A stretch of DNA of 64,000 nt from NCBI RefSeq assembly GCF_000182565.1, contig NW_015971544.1, positions 1,256,529 to 1,320,528 on the forward strand, in the 5' to 3' direction. Below are positions 34,427 to 45,685 of this stretch, in pieces. This stretch comes from Spizellomyces punctatus DAOM BR117. Its lineage: Eukaryota; Chytridiomycota; Chytridiomycetes; Spizellomycetales; Spizellomycetaceae. Under the pieces are notes generated by a model. It was not told where the DNA came from. It saw only the letters and a list, made by a program, of their open reading frames with translations, and did not search any database. Positions within the stretch are counted from its first letter, which is position 1. The number at the start of each line of letters is the position of its first letter. A program made the translations under genes and the position numbers.

Positions 34427-35674
34427 GTTGGTGGTGGTTAACTACAAGTGTAGAACGTCTTTCAGATACAGGAAGGGCAAGACAAGCTGCTTGGGTCTTT
34501 ATGCGGATGTGGGATGACAAATAATGCAGATTAATTGACGTACAAAAAACCCTTATTTTCCTTTGATCTCCACAACCATCTGCAGATTAAACATGTGCTT
34601 TAGACTCCAGCAGAGTAGGAAGTCATACAACGAGAGTCAGAAACTTTTGAATAGTCCTGACTAATGACGGATATGCCAGCCGCGGCTTCCCGGTCCTTTT
34701 GAAATCAGACCGGATGCATTTGAAATTGAGGGCTTTTTTTACCCTTCAAAACGTGCATCTCAAAAAGCCTTTTTACACTGCCCGTTTGTTTGGAGGAATC
34801 GAACAGCCCATTCGTTGTATTCATTGTGACGTGGTTTTTATTGTAGGGGATTGTGTTTAGCGCCATAGCCATAGCGTATTTTAGATCGCCATATCGCGTG
34901 GCTTTGAAGCAGCTGCAAACCCCTGGTAGCCATAGGGCGGACTCACAGGTCCCTTTGATATCCGCAACATCTGTCAAGCGGTACTGGTTCCGCCCTGGAT
35001 CAGCGGCATGTCCTTACTTGGAAGGATGATTTCGTGAGTGCAATGATACCTGGCGTGTCGGCGACCGTTGGCATTAACGACGTGATAACGTCTGAACAGG
35101 AGAAATTTAACTGGGGATGGCTTGCTTCCACCCGTCAGAATCAGATGAGGACACTGTAATTGCAGAACTGTTGTCCTCATCAATCAAGCCCATTGTTACT
35201 TGCAATGACCATCCATTTGTTAGGCAGAATATGTCAGACAGAATACAAAGGACAGATTGTTAAATTCCAGCAGGGCGCATTATGACTTCTCATGGCGAGA
35301 GAGAGATAGTCTCCTTGTATGGAGATCGCCCGCAAAGGAACCCAAGACCGCATACTGATTACTCTCACCCGTTCCCCCTCAGCCGAAACGAGCTATGCTC
35401 CTCCAAGCAGGCAACATTGCACCAAAAGATCATATCTCGCAATGAGACAAACCCCAATAAAGCGTCCCGAGTTTTCCAACCTTTGCGCAGCTAGTGTTCA
35501 CAGAAGGATGGATGGAGGCCAGGAAACTTTTTGGGTGAAAACAAGTAGGCTTATAGGCTGGACGTCCACCCATCTTGAAAACACTTCGACCGACCAACAT
35601 ATAAATTCTTATTACTAGCGAACCGAGGTTTAATATCTACCCAAGTTTTCGTGTATGGTTTACTTTACGATACA
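34427..35674. other. long intergenic stretch; unassigned ORF pair
   Basis: 1.25 kb without a convincing gene. Two minus-strand open frames (35183-34974 and 34977-34705; the latter 90 codons with segments such as YGDLKYAMAMALNTIPYN) have protein-like composition but do not join in phase with acceptable splice sites, and no motif is recognised. The stretch upstream of coronin-7's 3' end otherwise looks non-coding. Confidence 0.35.
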
Positions 35675-38600
35675 TTAATCATCCTAACCAGAAGCATCAT
35701 CAGTGACAATCTCAATGTTTCGCGTAAAAACCTATACTTGACTTACCCACTCATCATCGTCCACTCCCTCCATCTCATCCTGGGGTAGCTTTTCTTCTTC
35801 AGCATCCACCCGAGCTCGCTCAAACATTTGTTGCATGCTCTGTGAGCGGGGAATTCAGTTGACATAAATGCAGCAAAATAGGGAATGACACTGGACATAC
35901 AGCGGCCGCCCTCTCGGATTCAGATTGCTCCTGCTCCAACACCTGTGCGCGTCGCTCGACTTTGACTTCAACGGGCGCCTGGGATACTGTGGAAACGAGA
36001 ATTGGTAGAGTTTCTCTCACATGTTACCCCAAAGAAACCATACATGAAATCATGTCGGATGGAGCCAGATTAATAAAGTCAGCAATTGCTTTTTCTCCCT
36101 TGAGCCATTCATCAATGTCCAGAAGTGGTTTCTCCACATCCCGAGTTGGAACGTAAATGTCGTCTTGGAAATACTCTTTCTGTAACCGCATTTTACATCA
36201 ATACGTACAGCGAAAGTCGTCCGGTTTACTCTTACCTTGAGCCGCGGTACCGTGAACGATATTGTTTCAATAGCGGACTGCGTGATGCGATATCCGTTTG
36301 CAACTGTTCGGTACTGCGTCAACCTTCCACTCAGCATTTACACACAACAATACTTCGCACCTTCGATCTCACGCACGTCACACGATCGCTTCGGCAGGAA
36401 GGACAAGCCTTGCTGCGTGCCGGGCGAATCAAATCTCGTCAAAAATATTGGACCATTGTCTGTTATCTCATAAATAAGCGTGTACGATTCTCCCTGTGAG
36501 TGAATCTTCAGCTTAGAGGCTTGCGTAAAATAGACCCATGTTAAGACACAGCAACACGCACCCGTCCCGTTAAATAAAGCACTGAGATGTCTTCATCATA
36601 TATGGGAAGGAGGAGCGAGGGTGAGGTATCAATGGTAATGGAATGGAGTGGAAATGACAAGTTCTGTTCATCGTATATGTTGATTTCGCGTTGGCTGGCT
36701 CTATGAGTGCCCATGATGAGTCATTGCATAGTCTTACTCACGGATGCAGACCCAAAGAAACACGGACTTGCCGAATCCAACGGTCAACAGTCTACCAGTA
36801 GAACCCAACCAAAGCACTCTACACCCTTTGACTCCCTCGTGACTGGGTCCACTCTGAAAACATATCACGACTCAAAAACAATGTCAAACACATTAATACA
36901 ACGATCACAGACCTGCAGCTCCTTCCCAGTCCGGGCATCAAATACACGTATAAACTTATCACGACACACAGTAGCCACTCTCTCTCCATCTAGTGTGAAA
37001 GCACAACCAAGAACCACATCCGGATGCGGTATTGTTGCAATCTCCTTTTGAGTTTTCAAGTTCCAAAGTTTCACGGATGGTGATCCTTGTTCTGGAGAGG
37101 CAGTCAACAAGAGATTCGAGACAGTGGGGTGAAAAAGGAGGAGACTGGTTCTATTTGTGTGGGCTTTGCAATCTCCATCAGTAATTATGGCAGATATAAA
37201 AGACGATTCCCACCAGTATACCTGTAAAGTAGAGCGACGGTTCCACAGCATCATCTGCGATTCCATCTTCAGCCACGGTCCAAATGCGCACTTTCCCGTC
37301 ATCAGTAGCTTATTGCAAGTTGTAAGCAACTTATTTCGACTACGCGTTAGCATGCCAAACTCCAACCTGTCGCAAGACATTTTTTATCAAACGGATTCCA
37401 CTTGAAATCCAGTAAGTCAGCTCCACATATTATGGCGGGAATCTTGTACGGTAGCCGGCCAGTTTTATTCGTAGGCCAAATGCCAACCCTCCCACCAGGA
37501 CCCGCCATTGGAAATGCTAAAAGTCTTTCGTGTGCCTTTATCACGTATCTCAGAAAAATGAATTTCGCTAAACGACTCCGTTCACATGTACCTCCAATGC
37601 CGAGCTTTCCCCAGTCAAATTGGTGCTTAATCCCCTCAAATCTTCGTATTTAGGCTGACATTTCCCGCTCAGGAAGCGGTAGGCTGACTGTTTTGGAACA
37701 ACGAACTTGGGCTGAGGTCTAGGAGTCGCATTGCTTTGAGACGGAGTCGGCGTGGCCTAATTTAAGATTAGTGTGCGGTTGGCAACTGGTTTTGTTACTT
37801 TGATACATACTGATTGCAAATCCTTGGCAGAAGATTCCCCAATGACCATTTTAGGCGTTGAAACGGAGGGCGTCGCGAGTGGGATAGATGCAACGACTGG
37901 GATCTTGTCAACGGACGGAAGTTTCTTTGGGTCCAAACTAACAAGGTCCGGAAGTTTCGTTTTACCACTCAGCCATTCGGAAGCCGTCAGAGGGGGAGAA
38001 GTGGATTTGGTATCTGGGAAGATATCCGAATGGAATTCAATATGCGATTTCCTTGGCACTGTCACAGAAATAGGAATAATAGCACTGCCGTCTGAAGCAA
38101 GGGTCAAAATACGATTCACTTCACATTCCATGACGTTTAGAGCTCGCTTGGGCACAAGAGTCGCGGCGGTATACACTGCGTTTGAGTTGTACGGAAGGGC
38201 ACCGGGAGACACCGGGGACGATAGATCGTCTGTTTTGATTTCCCACCAGCGTATACTGGTATCCCCCTTGCCCGCAAGGAATAGCATACCGGTATCGCCA
38301 TCATACAGGGGAGTAAGGATACCCGGCGACGTGTCAATTTTGTGCAAAGATAATGAAGACGACAGGTTGCGTGCATCCCATATGGCAAATTCTAATGGTG
38401 TGTACACGTTGATATGAGTAATTAATACAATCAAAAAACAATGATCCAGAACAACCTCGATCTCTTCGTTGGGAAAATCCAGTGCTCAAAATCAAATCAG
38501 AGCTGCCCAACCAGATCACTTTTGTTGGCTTTACGCCGGTATGGGCTTGACCTGACATTATAGCCGTTTCTGCACTACGCGGATCAAACACACGCAGTAT

Positions 38601-39276
38601 ATTATCTTTACTCGCGCTCGCAAGGAGGGAACCATCGTCTTTCCAGCTAATCGATTGAACAAAATCTCCTGCAATTATGGTGTAAGATGCCTCTTCCGCT
38701 CTTACGTCCCAGATTTTGATCTCTCCGAGCCCAGACGTTGTAAACAGCCCTTCGGATGTGGGGTGGAAGAGCATATTCTCAACGCGTCGCTCATGGCAGC
38801 GTCGCATAAATGTTGGACTCGACAAACTGTCGGTCAATCCGGTTTTCGGAACATCCCAGAATTTAACAGTACCATCATCTCCCGCCGTTGCTAGGACATC
38901 AGTATCTTTCCGCGTGTCCCATGGACTAAATTGGACTTCAGATATCATCCCAGAGCCTGCTTGCACAGTGGGTGCACCCGCCGCAATCTTGCCGGCATGT
39001 TTCAACGAAAGAACACCGACTGCGGTGCCAGAGGGTCCCGAGCGAAATGCAACGAGATCAGCGCTGGCATGGACCGGGGTGGAGTCGCCTGAGGTGTTTA
39101 CATAGCCGCTGGGTAACGACCACCACTCCTATAGAACGGTGTGTTCGGGACAAACTATCAAAAAGCTTTCTCAAGCTTATACGAGCAACATTAATACACA
39201 GAAAACAAACCTCACGCTTTGCTGCAGACAAGACTGAATTCCTATATTTGCTTAGGTTCTGAAAGCGCTTGGACAT
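35675..39276 (-). CDS. CORO7: coronin-7-like protein with two coronin WD domains
   Basis: Fifteen exons join in phase to 918 residues, close to the roughly 925 of animal coronin-7: 39211-39276, 38456-39128, 37811-38391, 37592-37756, 37367-37535, 37222-37308, 36913-37163, 36768-36853, 36562-36700, 36346-36493, 36236-36303, 36044-36179, 35901-35986, 35747-35839 and 35675-35683. Two seven-bladed coronin units are visible. The first starts MSKRFQNLSKYRNSV and has DDGTVKFWDVP. The second starts at about residue 395 with LLAFPMAGPGGRVGIW and includes LLTVGFGKASQREINIYD. The acidic tail ends DDDEWDD, typical of coronin-7, and the coiled coil of short coronins is absent. The last exon codes only Asp-Asp-stop. 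Coronin-7 acts in actin and Golgi/post-Golgi traffic. Confidence 0.95.
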
Positions 39277-39871
39277 GGCGGCGATTGCAGGCCAACTTTA
39301 GATGGCGTTGAAACAAGATGGTGCCAAGGGTTGTCGCTGGCCTAATGGCCAGTCGCGGTTATGGCACAGCCATCCATGCTTGTTGCTAGGCAGCACATGG
39401 CACAGCTCCGTGGGTCAGTTGGCGCTTTGGACCAACGTCCGCATTGCCCAATTGCCGATTTCTGTTTCTGCCATCGTTCCATAAGTCGCCCCAGGTGATT
39501 TCCGTTTTCATTTCCTTGCAAAGTAGTTGAAGGAAAGGCACAGTTGTTTGACGCATCTGGAATCTTTGCTGAATCCCCTCCAAGTGGTGAGTTGACGTAC
39601 TGCAATGTCAGTCTTTAGTTTCTTGCAGTTGGAAGCAAGCAAGCAAGTTGACCAGTTGCGAACATGCACTCAACTTTGATTTCTGCTAGTTTCCATAGTC
39701 TTTGTAGTTGAACCGCACAAGGCAACAAATATTCAGTTATCGCTCGAGGGTCTTCGTGTCACCTACAGGAAGATACAGTTTTGCCCTGATGCACCCTCTG
39801 CATCCTTACACTGCTAGCTGAGCAACGTCAGTTATTCCCCGGTATCGAAGCGCCGAGAACAGGCGTAGGGC
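39277..39871. other. intergenic, divergent promoter region
   Basis: 595 bp between the coronin-7 start (minus) and the DH-PH GEF start (plus), two likely actin regulators. Short open frames only; no repeat or RNA recognised. Confidence 0.4.
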
Positions 39872-42093
39872 ATGAACGGTGGATATCTCGCACATGGGGG
39901 GTTGGACCCGGCAGATGCAGACGCAGGACGAGGACAGTACCTCTATCGGACCGAAACTCAATCATCTGGCCGCAGCCGCAACAGCTTGGATGGGTCGGAG
40001 GGAGCGCCTTCACCAATAGGAACGGCGTTTATAGGGAGAGGGGCGTCCCAGAATTCATACTCGCGGGGATCTTTTCAAGACAGTTCTCACCGTGGCTCGA
40101 TATCATCAGAAAGCTCAGGAAGGCAACGTTCACCACCCTTGCCCAATAGCACACCACAAAGCATGCCCGCTACAAAGCCAAGAGACGATGTTATCCCCTC
40201 CCTTCCTCCACCGACCTTAAGAAGCCCCCTCTATTCAGCTGATGCGATGGTATTGCTATTTCCGCACCTTATTGACGCCATCGCGGGTAGCTTACCAGCT
40301 GTATGTTCTCAAGTGGCATGCATTTGCTACCAGCAATGATTTTCTCATGCAGATTCCATATAGGATGCGTGGGAGTGGGCATCGACAGAAATTGCCGCAC
40401 CTGTTATTTCCGTGAAAGAGGATGTCAAGGAAGAGAAGAAGGTATAATCCTTCAGCGGCATTGTAGTCGGGGATAATAGTAGTTTTCTGACTCACTTACA
40501 TTGTTAGGCCCCCGAAACTGTGGAGTCAGTATTACAAAAGGATGGGAGAGGTGAGTGCTAATATATTCGGTACAGTGGGATATTTCAGAAATTTATACCA
40601 AATCCAGGGCATGTGGTGTGGAATATGGTGGAAACGGAACGAAATTACGTGTCACAGCTCGGAATACTGCAAAATGTGAGCCAAACTTGTAGTTGGATCT
40701 CCATAGGGTCCTCTCGTTGAAAGATCTATTGTTTGACAGATTTTTCGTCAACGATTATTGGATCAAGGGATATTATCTGAGACAGCGGTCAACCTTATTT
40801 TTGCGGGCATAGGTACGCGAGAGCTCGCAACGCCATCTGCGGCATCAATCTGAATATATCTGTTTTTTTCAGATGATCTGCATGTATTCCATTTGAAGTT
40901 CAGTGCCGAACTGGAGAAGCTTGTTGCAGTTGGGTCATGGTCTACCAAGGAGACACGAATTGGGGAGTTGTTTATTCGCTACGTACGTAGAGGGTTTGCG
41001 ACCGCGACTGCAAGTGATCCTAACATTTCTTGGATTTTGCAGAAAGACGATCTGGTGCGGATATACACGAAATTCATTGACAGTTACGCTATGTCGCAGA
41101 AGCTTATGAAAAGGGAGGAGAAGGAGAATGCTGAGTATCAAGCATTCATGAAGGTATACGACGTGTTTCGGGTTGGTCGGATGCAGATCGGACGTCTTAC
41201 TCCTGAGACATGTGTAGGATGCGGTGAAATTGAAGGAAACTGGTCGTCAGCAGCTGAAGGTGCGCTCTTGACCTTTCACTCTACACAGCTCGCTGCCTTG
41301 CTGATGCCTTTCATAGGATTTCTTCATTTTGCCTGTCCAGCGGACGGCGAGATACCATCTTTTGCTGAAAGGTATGCGCATATAGATGAATAAAATTCCA
41401 GTTTTGTATCTAAATAACCGCTGGCCTTTCAAAGATCTGAAAAAGCGAACAGACGAATCGCATCCCGATTACCAAGATCTACAAACTGCATGGGAGGCCA
41501 TGAATGAACTCGCTGCATCCGTGAACGAAAAGAAACGCAAAGAAGAAGAGGCAACCGGTCTTTTCGAAGCATTCGAACAAACGAAAAATTGTCCTCCAAC
41601 CCTCATCAAACACACACGTAAACTAGTCCTCAACGCGGACGTTGTGGACCACCGCACTGCAAAAGTTATGCATTTGTTTTTATGCTCGGATCTGCTCATG
41701 GTCACACATCCGATTGGAAAAGGAGTCCTTCCGTTCGGACGGGATAAGGCGGAACATCTGTACAAGTTTGTACGATGGCTGGATTTATTGGAGATTGAGG
41801 CGGAGTATATGGGCGGTCAAGGAGAAGGTGGGTCGTCTGCTGTGGGCATGTTTTCGAACACGAATTAAGCTCATTCACTATTTCTAGCATATCGAGACGT
41901 GGTAAAAGTCACCCATGATCCGAGCAAACGCGACCCGAGTGATTCCAGCACTCAGCCCCTCGAGCCTGGCGGATTCTCAATGCTCGTGAGATTCGAAGGA
42001 ATGGACGCTACCAAAAATCGAAAAGATTTCTTAATGGCGATCCAGTCGGAGATCAAAAAGAATCAAGAGACGAGGAGAAAAGATGGGACATGA
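39872..42093 (+). CDS. Rho-type guanine nucleotide exchange factor (DH-PH)
   Basis: Eleven exons, 39872-40300, 40364-40441, 40508-40550, 40608-40675, 40740-40812, 40873-40982, 41043-41153, 41218-41259, 41317-41371, 41435-41827 and 41888-42093, give 535 residues. The first 180 residues are Ser/Pro/Gly-rich and probably disordered. The DH domain runs from NMVETERNYVSQLGILQ (CR1) through the helix LVRIYTKFIDSYAMSQ to CR3, DFFILPVQRTARYHLLL then RTDESHPDY. The PH domain follows at about 385-525, with VMHLFLCSDLLMVTHP near its start and KDFLMAIQSEI as its C-terminal helix. It should activate a Rho, Rac or Cdc42-like GTPase. CR3 has TARY instead of the usual IPRY. The small 42-nt exon 8 is needed to keep the DH helix (DAVKLKETGRQQLK). 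Confidence 0.92.
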
Positions 42094-42864
42094 AGTCTTC
42101 TGTAGGGGATGTAGGGGATGAGGCCTCCTGCCGAGAAAATCCGCCGCATTATTTTGGCTGGTGCTTTACGCCTTTGGAAGGGTTTTATGGTTGCTGGTGG
42201 TTGAAAGGCGACCTTGGTGTTTACAGGACCTTAATCTTCGTATAGGGCTAGTCTTAGTCAGGTTCTTATGTAGTAGAAACATGCTCCAATTGACATTATA
42301 ATTTTTGGAGCCCTCCTGACGGGATCCGCTGGGTTTTCCGATGTGAACAGAATGGGGAAGTCTTTCAACATGCGTAAATACTTAGTGTAGAGGTGACAGA
42401 AACTGGCACTAGCTACTACACCAGGGAATAAACCAGCGACAACTGGTTCGGAAAAGCTAACTCAGCTACTACTAGGCAATTATACACGCAATACGTAATG
42501 GTTGGTTCTAACCGGATAATTGCCCACCACCACACACGGTCCCTACTAGGCCTTGATCCAGAACTCTTGATGGCATTGAAGCCAGAGTCTTCGCAACATT
42601 GGGGAGGCTCACAAGCTGGAGGATGTTCAGTGACAAGGCTTGGAGACTAGAGAAAAAAACTGCATGTCAGAAGATGACCCGATGACAAGAAATGCAAGAA
42701 ATGCCATCAATACATACCAACCAAGCTCAACTAATGTGGCAGCATAATAGTAGGTTTTGTTATCGGATCCGATTGGTTGCCGCTGGTTCTGATCACGGTT
42801 GCTGTCGGGCGGTCGAGGTCCTCGACACCACCACATCGGCGTTCTCATGGTTGACCGAGTCGCG

Positions 42865-42910
42865 ATGAGGTTGCAATGTGGGCCGCTATGAGGTTGCAAT
42901 GTGGGTCGCA
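42865..42910. repeat. two tandem copies of a 23-bp unit
   Basis: Units 42865-42887 and 42888-42910 share ATGAGGTTGCAATGTGGG and differ at two positions near their ends. A truncated third start (ATGAGCG) follows. Non-coding context. Confidence 0.75.
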
Positions 42911-43087
42911 ATGAGCGTTTGTGCAGATGCTTCGAGTCGAGGATGGGTAAAGAGGAAAGAGGGAAAAGGCCCCCCTTTTATAGACCTTTGGCATGCGCCT
43001 CACCGCAGTTTAAAAAAAAAAAACATTACATGCATGCCACACCAATCTGAGCGATAGAGGGGGGTTCTGATTATGCGATATGATTAA

Positions 43088-43101
43088 CCGGATTAATCCG
43101 G
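43088..43101. repeat. 14-bp perfect palindrome
   Basis: CCGGATTAATCCGG is identical to its reverse complement. It lies in the shared 3' region of two convergent genes, about 125 bp beyond the PIG-M/H stop codon. No function assigned. Confidence 0.8.
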
Positions 43102-43226
43102 ATAATAATGGGTCCTAGTGCCATTTTCAATCACCTCCACACTATGTATTCCAGGTTTTCCTGTTGTAAGTACTTATTCTGTAAAGAGCACAGCTCTGCC
43201 TCTGCTATATACCCTTTTCACAATAT

Positions 43227-45457
43227 CTAGTCGAGGGAGTAAATTCTGAAAGTAGAGAGAAACTGTTCAACCTTATATAACCGACGTTTGCTGTGAGGTT
43301 CTAGCAGTACCTCAAACACCACCGCCAACTGATCCTCTCCTTTCGCCACAACCGCTAAGTAATATCTCACAGTCAATAGTGTGATGGCTTCGTTGATGAT
43401 CAGGTCCGCGATATTGGAGAGAGGAATGAAGCGCGCAGTGGTCTGACCAAGTCTATTGCGGGTCTCAATTTGTATACCCAGAGTGCGAATGATGAGAAGT
43501 GATTCTATAAGCTTGACTTTATGAGTAGCATGTGGGCATTGGCAGGGCGATAGTAGATTACCTCGGTGGACACTCAACAGTCTGGTCAACACCCAAACTA
43601 CGAGTATCAGAGCAAATGGTAGGGAAAACTGCCAGCGGCTGAGGGAGCCCCCAAGCAGGTACTGTTTGAAAGGTTAAGCAAAAAAGAATGGCGATCTATC
43701 CAGCACCATGGAACCTACCACGATAATTAAAATACCTGAGCATGTGGCTAAAAGGACCACGTCCAGGACACTCCAACCCGGATTTGCCTTCTTCACAACA
43801 AACTCAATTGCCCCTTCCCCCAATAATCGTTCTTCTAGGAGAAAGCCTCCATGAGAGTACGTGATGGTGTGCGGTCTTGGTTGTGATAGATCTGCACTGG
43901 TCGCTGAAGATGCGGGTTCTTCCGACGTGATGAGATCCGTACCCGAAGTGCTTAGAACAGGCTCGTTGAAAACCTGTCGAACATTCCCTTTCGCAAAAAT
44001 CGGTTCAAATGCATGCGCCTTGATCATGCACGCCAATATTCCGGCATTAACAAGATAGAATATAGCACTAGCTGCCCAGAGCTCCCGAAACGTATTGTGC
44101 CCGAGGTGCTCCAGGCGAAATGCTTGGGATAGCCAGAGAGCCTGTAAAACGTGTATGAGCAATCAGCTCTTGCGTTGAGTCGACTGCACCCATATGCCGA
44201 CCTGACCCGCAACCCAAAGAGACAAGAGTCCAATACCGAGTTTCCATTGATCTGCCACAAGGCGGCTGCTAGGCAAAATAATGGGTAGAAAACAGAGGTA
44301 CCACATAAAATACTACATAGGAAAATGATCAGCACACGGAGTAGGATCCACAAGAACAGTCGATCCACCATCACACCTGAGAGGTACAAACTTTGTTCAA
44401 CATAACAAAAGCAAATGTCTGCGCAAAGGTTGCGAATACGACATCTTTCGCGAGGACGGCCCCGACTACCGTTACTAGGCCAAGCTGTGGGGCAAACGAG
44501 AGGATTGAAATGATTCTTGAGATTAAGGGGCCGTTCAACACAGCAGATGCCGGTTCATGGGAAGAGAGGTACATGTGGTAGAAATACGGCGAAAAGTTGT
44601 GGCGGTGGTCTTTACGTGTGACGTGGTAGAGGTATGTTCCCTCAAGAAACTCATGACCATAACTACGGCGGGTGAGCTGAAATCCTCGTTCGGTTACAGA
44701 AGTGCAATACTACTCACATATAGTACATCAAGGCGGTCAGTGCAAAAAAAACACCTCCGCTGATGAAGCCGAACTCTAAGCGCTTCCAAGTGAAAAATGC
44801 CCTGACTCGCCGACCCACAGATGCGTTCCGGTACCTGTCCTGCGTCGCTGCTCTCCTCACATTATCAGTTGCTTTTGTCCTTTTTCCTTCCTCCCCCTCG
44901 AAATCGGAATCCAAAAATAACCAAAAAGGGACAGCATAAATAATAGGATAAATCTTAAAGTGTACGCCAATTCCAAACACGACGGCGCCTATTCGTCGCC
45001 ATTTCTTTACAATCAACGCCCATAATACTGCCAACACTAACGCAGCAACTATACTCTCCGCATTTCCCCGCGTCGATATTGCGATAACGAACGGGTTGAG
45101 CATCCACACCGCTGCATACTTGCTTGCACGATGATCTCCCATACCGCGAGCAGTCAAGATCTCATGAATGAACCATCCTGCGACAAGATCACATATGCAA
45201 AAGAGAATTTTTCCCCATAACGGGTGAAGAGTTATATTTGGAAGTACCAGATAAGCGAGCAGCGGTGTGTAGCGGTAGGTCGCTCGAAGATAAGGTGACA
45301 ACCCTTGAGAAATATATCGGGCTCCATCGGTGAAAACGAGGTAGTCAATATCCGTGAATTTGACAACGGGATGTCTGTCTTGGTAAGCGCCATAGATGAG
45401 GAACCCAGCGTGAAGTAGAATTGAAGCGAGGGTCAAAGTCTTGAAAGTTAATCCCAT
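43227..45457 (-). CDS. PIGM-PIGH: fusion of GPI mannosyltransferase I (PIG-M) and GPI-GlcNAc transferase subunit (PIG-H)
   Basis: Six exons, 44718-45457, 44377-44662, 44202-44312, 43719-44141, 43562-43661 and 43227-43516, give one frame of 649 residues. Residues 1-425 are PIG-M: VVKFTDIDYLVFTDGARYI (the lumenal DxD-type site), FLEGTYLYHVTRKDHRHNFS, then FNKVCTSQYFMWYLCF-like sequence and LGHNTFRELWAASAIFYLVN at its end. The exon at 43719-44141 then continues with no stop through a Ser/Glu linker into a PIG-H domain: GEGAIEFVVKK, two hydrophobic segments, ESLLIIRTLGIQIETRN, ADLIINEAITLLTVRYYLAV and a basic end. PIG-H belongs to the complex making GlcNAc-PI on the cytosolic face; PIG-M adds the first mannose in the lumen. 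Donor GTCGGC after VAGQ is weak but required by the family sequence. Confidence 0.92.
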
Positions 45458-45685
45458 GGCCAGTCAAGTCCAGCGATCGGGCAGAGAGTTGCTGCCCTGC
45501 ACTCTCGGCAAAACATCGGAGCCTCAAGTAAGCAGCGTCAAAGCCAACAGACGCGTCTCTGCTGTCTGGTGGAAGGCGAAGAGATCATGGGCGACGAGAC
45601 AGGAAAGTTTCGACATAGCGCGCTCAAAAGCAGATGGTCTGCCTAATAACAGCTGTCTATCGAATTCCATTCCTCAAACCGTACC
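45458..45685. promoter_or_regulatory. short divergent promoter, PIG-M/H and LRR-DIL
   Basis: Only 228 bp separate the minus-strand start of the PIG-M/PIG-H gene (45457) and the plus-strand start of the LRR-DIL gene (45686). Upstream control of both must lie here or within the first exons. No specific element identified. Confidence 0.45.

Larger units (their letters stand above)
42094..43226. other. intergenic between convergent genes
   Basis: 1.13 kb between the DH-PH gene (plus) and the PIG-M/PIG-H gene (minus), so both 3' ends lie here. No gene recognised. It contains the 23-bp tandem duplication at 42865-42910, a run of 12 or more A at about 43012-43023, and a 14-bp perfect palindrome at 43088-43101. 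Confidence 0.45.

Noticed and set aside
42580-42911. Minus-strand open frame with a hydrophobic segment (YVLMAFLAFLVIG)
   Set aside because: It runs through the 23-bp tandem duplication, lacks splice or family support, and lies between two gene 3' ends.
43674-43720. Natural stop of PIG-M (SPFFFA then stop) as a separate gene end
   Set aside because: A GTAGGT donor at 43718-43713 and acceptor at 43662 with a CTTAAC-like branch site splice this stop out, and the PIG-H N-terminus already lies upstream of it in the same exon.
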